Shown: positions 60,271 to 64,000 of the stretch, piece by piece | Layout of the letters: each line of letters begins with the position of its first letter | Numbering within the stretch: position 1 is the stretch's first letter | DNA from: Aristolochia californica | Taxonomy: Eukaryota; Streptophyta; Magnoliopsida; Piperales; Aristolochiaceae | DNA: 64,000 nt | Direction of reading: 5' to 3' | Assembly (NCBI GenBank): GCA_029961685.1 | Contig: JARWKL010000001.1 | Span: 56,717,314-56,781,313 of the forward strand | Made by a program: the position numbers and the translations under genes | Notes under the pieces: generated by a model | The model's input: the letters and a program-made list of their open reading frames with translations, nothing else | Told to the model about the DNA's origin: nothing | Database searches by the model: none

Positions 60271-60720
60271 TCTCCTTACTATGCCCATAATTTCTAGATT
60301 CTTTAATTAAATCCAATACATATTTTCTTTGAGATAACGCAATACCATCTTGAGATTGGCCGAGATTGTAACATTTCAATTATAAAAAAAAATAAAAAAA
60401 ATATTCGATCACTCATAGTGAGAATGATATCATCCGCATATACAACTAACTAAATAATACCATTACTAGTATGCTTAACAAATAATGAATAATCCATCTC
60501 ACATCTCTTAAAACCAAAAGCAACCAATCCATCTAGATTATGTTTGACTGTAAAAACCCATCTACAACCAACAAGTTTCTTTCCAAGTGGTAGGAGAGGT
60601 CAAATCCCATCTCCTCTTCCATTACAACTCTCCAACCAGGATCCTTTAGAGTATCAACATGATCCCTGAGAATAGGCATAGACGACAAGATAACAAGAAA
60701 ATAACAACACCCTAGGGAGA
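60270..60720 (-). mobile_element. Ty1/copia reverse transcriptase fragment with internal deletion
   Basis: On the minus strand, DPGWRVVMEEEMGF (near 60640) is the start of the copia RT region and QLVVYADDIIL (near 60440) its catalytic core. These lie only about 200 bases apart, so most of the RT between them is deleted. There are frame breaks and no LTRs. Confidence 0.7.
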
Positions 60721-61586
60721 GATTTTGTGAGTGGAAATAAGATGAGAAATAGGATGAGAGATAGAGGTTTTTTATTGAACACATTAACAAGATTCTTTAC
60801 AAATAGTTATAGGACAAGTATCACCAAAATAATAATGGTCAAATTTGATAAAACAAGTTTCAATGGTGATCACTTTAAGGCCCTAATTGGTGGTTAGAGA
60901 GAAGGAAAATAAAAATTCGATGAAATGAGATTTCTTTTCTCTTGTTTGGTAGAGTGAAGAAATTGGGAGTGGCCATTGAAAACAAAATTGGCCTCTCTCA
61001 TTAGTATGCACACAAAAATGAAAACAAATGGGAAAAAAAAATATTTCAAAATTTTTAAAAAATAGAGCTAATGCCCTGAGAAGGCGCAACGAGCTAGCTG
61101 CCCTTTTAAATGAGTCAAACATTTCCATAATCTGATCGACGTCTTCAAAATGCCTATATTTCTCAGACTCAGATATGAAAGCCAGACTATTCCGTCTTCT
61201 CTTGATATAATCTAAACGAGCTGATTTCTGATCTTGAGCTCGAGATATAACGAATCGAATGGATTCGACTCTTAAGGTTTGTTTGGAAACCCATATAAAA
61301 AAAATAAAAAAAATTGACAATTACTATTTAGAAAAATATTTTGTAAAAATAAAAAAATCAATTTTTTTCATTAATATTATTTTTAAAAATAATAATAATC
61401 AAATTCTTATTTTGTGTGTTTTTTTCTATTCGTTTCCATCGGTTCCAAATGGACTTTTAAAACAAAAAAAAAACTTCTATAAAACCCCCTGTGCCGACGC
61501 AGGGCGGGAGAACTCCGGCTGAGAGAGAGAAACCTTCGTTTACTGTAGTCATCTCCCGTCTCGCTGAAAAGAAGCTGAATATAATC
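60721..61586. other. Upstream region of the SWIB gene
   Basis: No other gene recognised. AT-rich up to about 61480. The last 100 bases before the start (CCGACGCAGGGCGGGAG onward) are GC-richer and probably form the leader. Confidence 0.45.
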
Positions 61587-63878
61587 ATGTCGAGGGTTTT
61601 TAGCGCTTGTAAGGTTTTCATGGCGGCTGCAAAGACTGAGGCCAAGGCTGCTACTCGTCCTTCTTCTGGTGGTCTTTTGAAGCCCGTGCCTGTTTCTCCA
61701 GTCATGCGGAAGTTTGTTGGTGTTTCTGAAATCTCCCGGGTCGATGCTGTCAAGAAGATCTGGGAGCATATTAAGTCTAATAATCTACAGGTATATTTCC
61801 TTGCTTTTTATCTTTTGAATGGCTTGCTATTTTTTTCATTTATTTATTTCTTGATTTTCCGAAGAAATGAAACGGTTTAGGAGAATCTGGTAGTCTTAGG
61901 GCTTTAGCTCTGTACATGTTCGCATTTGAATGCCTACCCTGGCAATACAGGTGAGTTTCAGATATCCTGCTTTTCATTTCTGTCTTGGTTCAATGGCTCT
62001 ATACTCGATGCTCATTCATTTTGTTTGAACATCTCTGTTTTTGATGTATGTACCCATTCATTTTGTTTGAGCATCTCTGTTTGTGATGTATGTACCCATT
62101 CATTTTTGGTGCTGTAGTCTTCCATGGTATTCTTGGATGTGTTTGCAGCTTGAGATGTATTCTTTCTCACTTCTAATAACGTTTGCCTAAGCTTATTTCC
62201 CTTCAAAATTTTGACCTCTCTTGTCTCTGATTGCTAGAGTGATCTTATGAACTGCTTGGCCTATACTATGCTCTTTATTTTATCTGCTTTTCCTTCATCT
62301 TCCGTAGACATTTCTGAAACTTAGTTAAGGCTATTTCTTTATCCATTGCTTTTCTGTTTTCGTGGTATCCTGTTTATTTTTTATTTTTTATTTTTTTTGT
62401 TGTAAAAATTTATCTTATACATCTCTGCTGTTCTGTCTAATGCGCTTGCCTCTTTGTGATTAACAAGTTGGTCGTATGGCTTTTATGTTGACTTCCAGCA
62501 GATCTCCATGTTGGACCCTATCTTATGCATTTGTTCAGCTTCTGTTGCACTGTCCATCAAATAAACTTGAACTTTTCTTTATATCTTATTTGAAAAATCA
62601 TGTGTCCATTTGGTAGACTATGGTTCATACAGTATATATGGAGTTCATTACTGTTTCTGCTTGGGGTCTTTAGAAAGGTTTTTGTTATCCTAGATACTTA
62701 GCTTTGCATCACATCCATCCTATAGACGAACTTGCTCAAGCTTATACTTGTTAGAAAGTTGCTTCATCAATCAATGTCTGGCAATATGTCAGTAAAATGG
62801 CTTTATTGGGTGAAATTAGCTGTTTACAATGTCCAACAGTAATTGTATCTTGTCTTGAAATTATGACGATACTGGTTGTTTATTCCCCTGATTGGGTGTC
62901 TCCTTTACATATTTTGGACTTTCACGGACATTCAAACTCTAATAAAAACTTAATTGTTGTGCCTCAAGCATGGGTGAAAAGGAGGGTTGCGTGAGCTTAA
63001 TGACCTGCATATATCTTTTTTAAATACATAACATAACTGACCTTGGTATAGACTTGACTTTGATGTTGATGATAATAACCATTCATGATCTTTAAGCTAC
63101 TAGAATACACTCATTCTGGACTTGGGGGGGAATATAATTTTGAGAAAATAACTGAATAGAGGAGAATGCTGAAGTTAGCTAAACAAAACAGGACTCTGCT
63201 ATTGGTATGGCTGTTCAAGTTCGGCCAGCAAAGAGATACTTTGTTGCTGTTATGAGTAGTTTCTGTTAATCAGTGAAAATTCATGTGAAGGTTAGTGTTA
63301 ACCATTCCTGACAGTGATCGACCTTGATAAGAGAAGAAAATTCACCAATGCTTCCCTAGTAGAATTGAGAGTAGAATCTGCTGAGAAGATCACTATTTAC
63401 TTCTTTTTCTTTAATGGCAGGGCTTGCTGAACTCTAGTTCCAATGCAAGATACATGGTTTTGATGATAAGTTGAAAAGTATGTTATGGTGATTTAGAGTT
63501 CAAAGATAAACAATGATTTGAACATTTTAAAAGATACTGACACTTGAGTATTGTAGTTTAAGGTTGTTTCCAAATCTTTGTTATGTATGATCCAAGGACA
63601 AGACCTGTACCATGTAACAGGACACTCACTTCATATGGCATGTCCTGGAAGATTTTGGTCAATTTTACTTACTTTGAATGAGAATGATGTACTTGATTAA
63701 TTGTAATGGCAATTGATTATATGTTTTTGTATTTATCAGTTACACTGAATTTGCCTTGCAGGATCCCTTGAATAGGAGACAGATCTTGTGCGACGAAAAG
63801 CTAAAGACCATCTTTGGTGGAAAAGACAAAGTTGGGATGCTGGAAATAGCAAAGTTGATTTCTCCTCACTTTATCAAG
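61587..63878 (+). CDS. SWIB/MDM2-domain protein, partial (first 2 exons)
   Basis: Exons 61587-61790 and 63762-63878 give 107 residues in phase 0. The next donor (GTTAGCTG) at 63879 shows the gene continues beyond the window, probably with a short last exon. The N terminus MSRVFSACKVFMAAAKTEAK lacks early acidic residues and looks like an organelle presequence. The SWIB fold starts near residue 32, with LLKPVPVSPVMRKFVG, VKKIWEHIKSNNLQ, then CDEKLKTIFGGKDKVGMLEI and AKLISPHFIK. Plant small SWIB proteins of about 100-140 aa occur in plastid or mitochondrial nucleoids and in the nucleus. DNA-related function is inferred from the family only. Confidence 0.9.
61791..63761. other. SWIB gene intron 1
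   Basis: 2.0 kb, AT-rich. It contains the 42-bp tandem repeat at 62013-62110 and otherwise nothing I recognise. Confidence 0.5.
62013..62110 (+). repeat. Tandem repeat, 2.3 copies of a 42-bp unit
   Basis: CATTCATTTTGTTTGA(A/G)CAT starts at 62013 and 62055, with a partial third copy at 62097. Each full unit continues CTCTGTTT.TGATGTATGTACC in the same order. Confidence 0.85.
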
Positions 63879-64000
63879 GTTAGCTGACCCACTGTCCAAC
63901 TTGGGTTTTAGGGTTTGATGAGTGCCTATTTTATTTCTTATCTGTTTGTGCACAGTCACATTTTCTGTGTTACTGCATGTTGTCAGATATCAGCAGACTT

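Overview
This is a plant nuclear window. The genes have GT-AG introns, the intergenic DNA is AT-rich, and it carries many relics of Ty1/copia, LINE, TRIM and TIR elements. The proteins are flowering-plant types: Mediator cyclin C, an IRR-like SR-related protein, chloroplast DnaJ20, a KDEL-receptor-like protein, a Ninja/AFP protein and an organelle-type SWIB protein. I could not fix the species; a dicot or magnoliid with TE-rich introns fits. All exon junctions below come from reading the sequence and keeping phase. None was checked against transcripts.

Layout. (1) 1127-17901, + strand: cyclin C, 9 exons giving 250 aa in 16.8 kb. Introns 3 and 4 are swollen by copia relics, a reverse-oriented LINE relic (about 10.15-14.7 kb) and a small TRIM (14729-15121). 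(2) 19279-30141, + strand: an IRR-like RNA-binding protein of 1088 aa with filamin, CCCH, RRM and RS domains, in 3 exons. Its second intron (6.9 kb) holds a GC-rich block of unknown origin and two copia relics in opposite orientation. (3) 30142-37532: no gene recognised; it holds a 1.6-kb TIR element and several short tandem duplications. (4) 37533-41040, + strand: DnaJ20-like J-protein of 278 aa; its intron holds a TRIM whose interior is a 16-copy, 42-bp minisatellite. (5) 43232-48203, + strand: ERD2/KDEL-receptor-like protein of 275 aa in 6 exons, with an exact ERSE-type element and a UPRE-like core upstream. (6) 49134-51920, + strand: Ninja/AFP-family ABA co-repressor of 461-462 aa, with a dense ACGTG cluster upstream. 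(7) 53854-58431, - strand: Lys/Glu-rich protein of unknown function, 496 aa, with a GA-repeat leader exon near 59.3-59.7 kb. (8) 61587 to beyond the window end, + strand: SWIB-domain protein, partial.

The genes are ordinary housekeeping and regulatory plant genes with no operon-like logic. Genes 6 and 7 are tail to tail; genes 7 and 8 are head to head about 1.9 kb apart. The most interesting signals are the 28-residue repeat array inside the IRR-like RS domain, the minisatellite-bearing TRIM, the ER-stress motifs upstream of the ERD2-like gene and the ABRE-type cluster upstream of the AFP gene. I found no evidence of a wholly new system.
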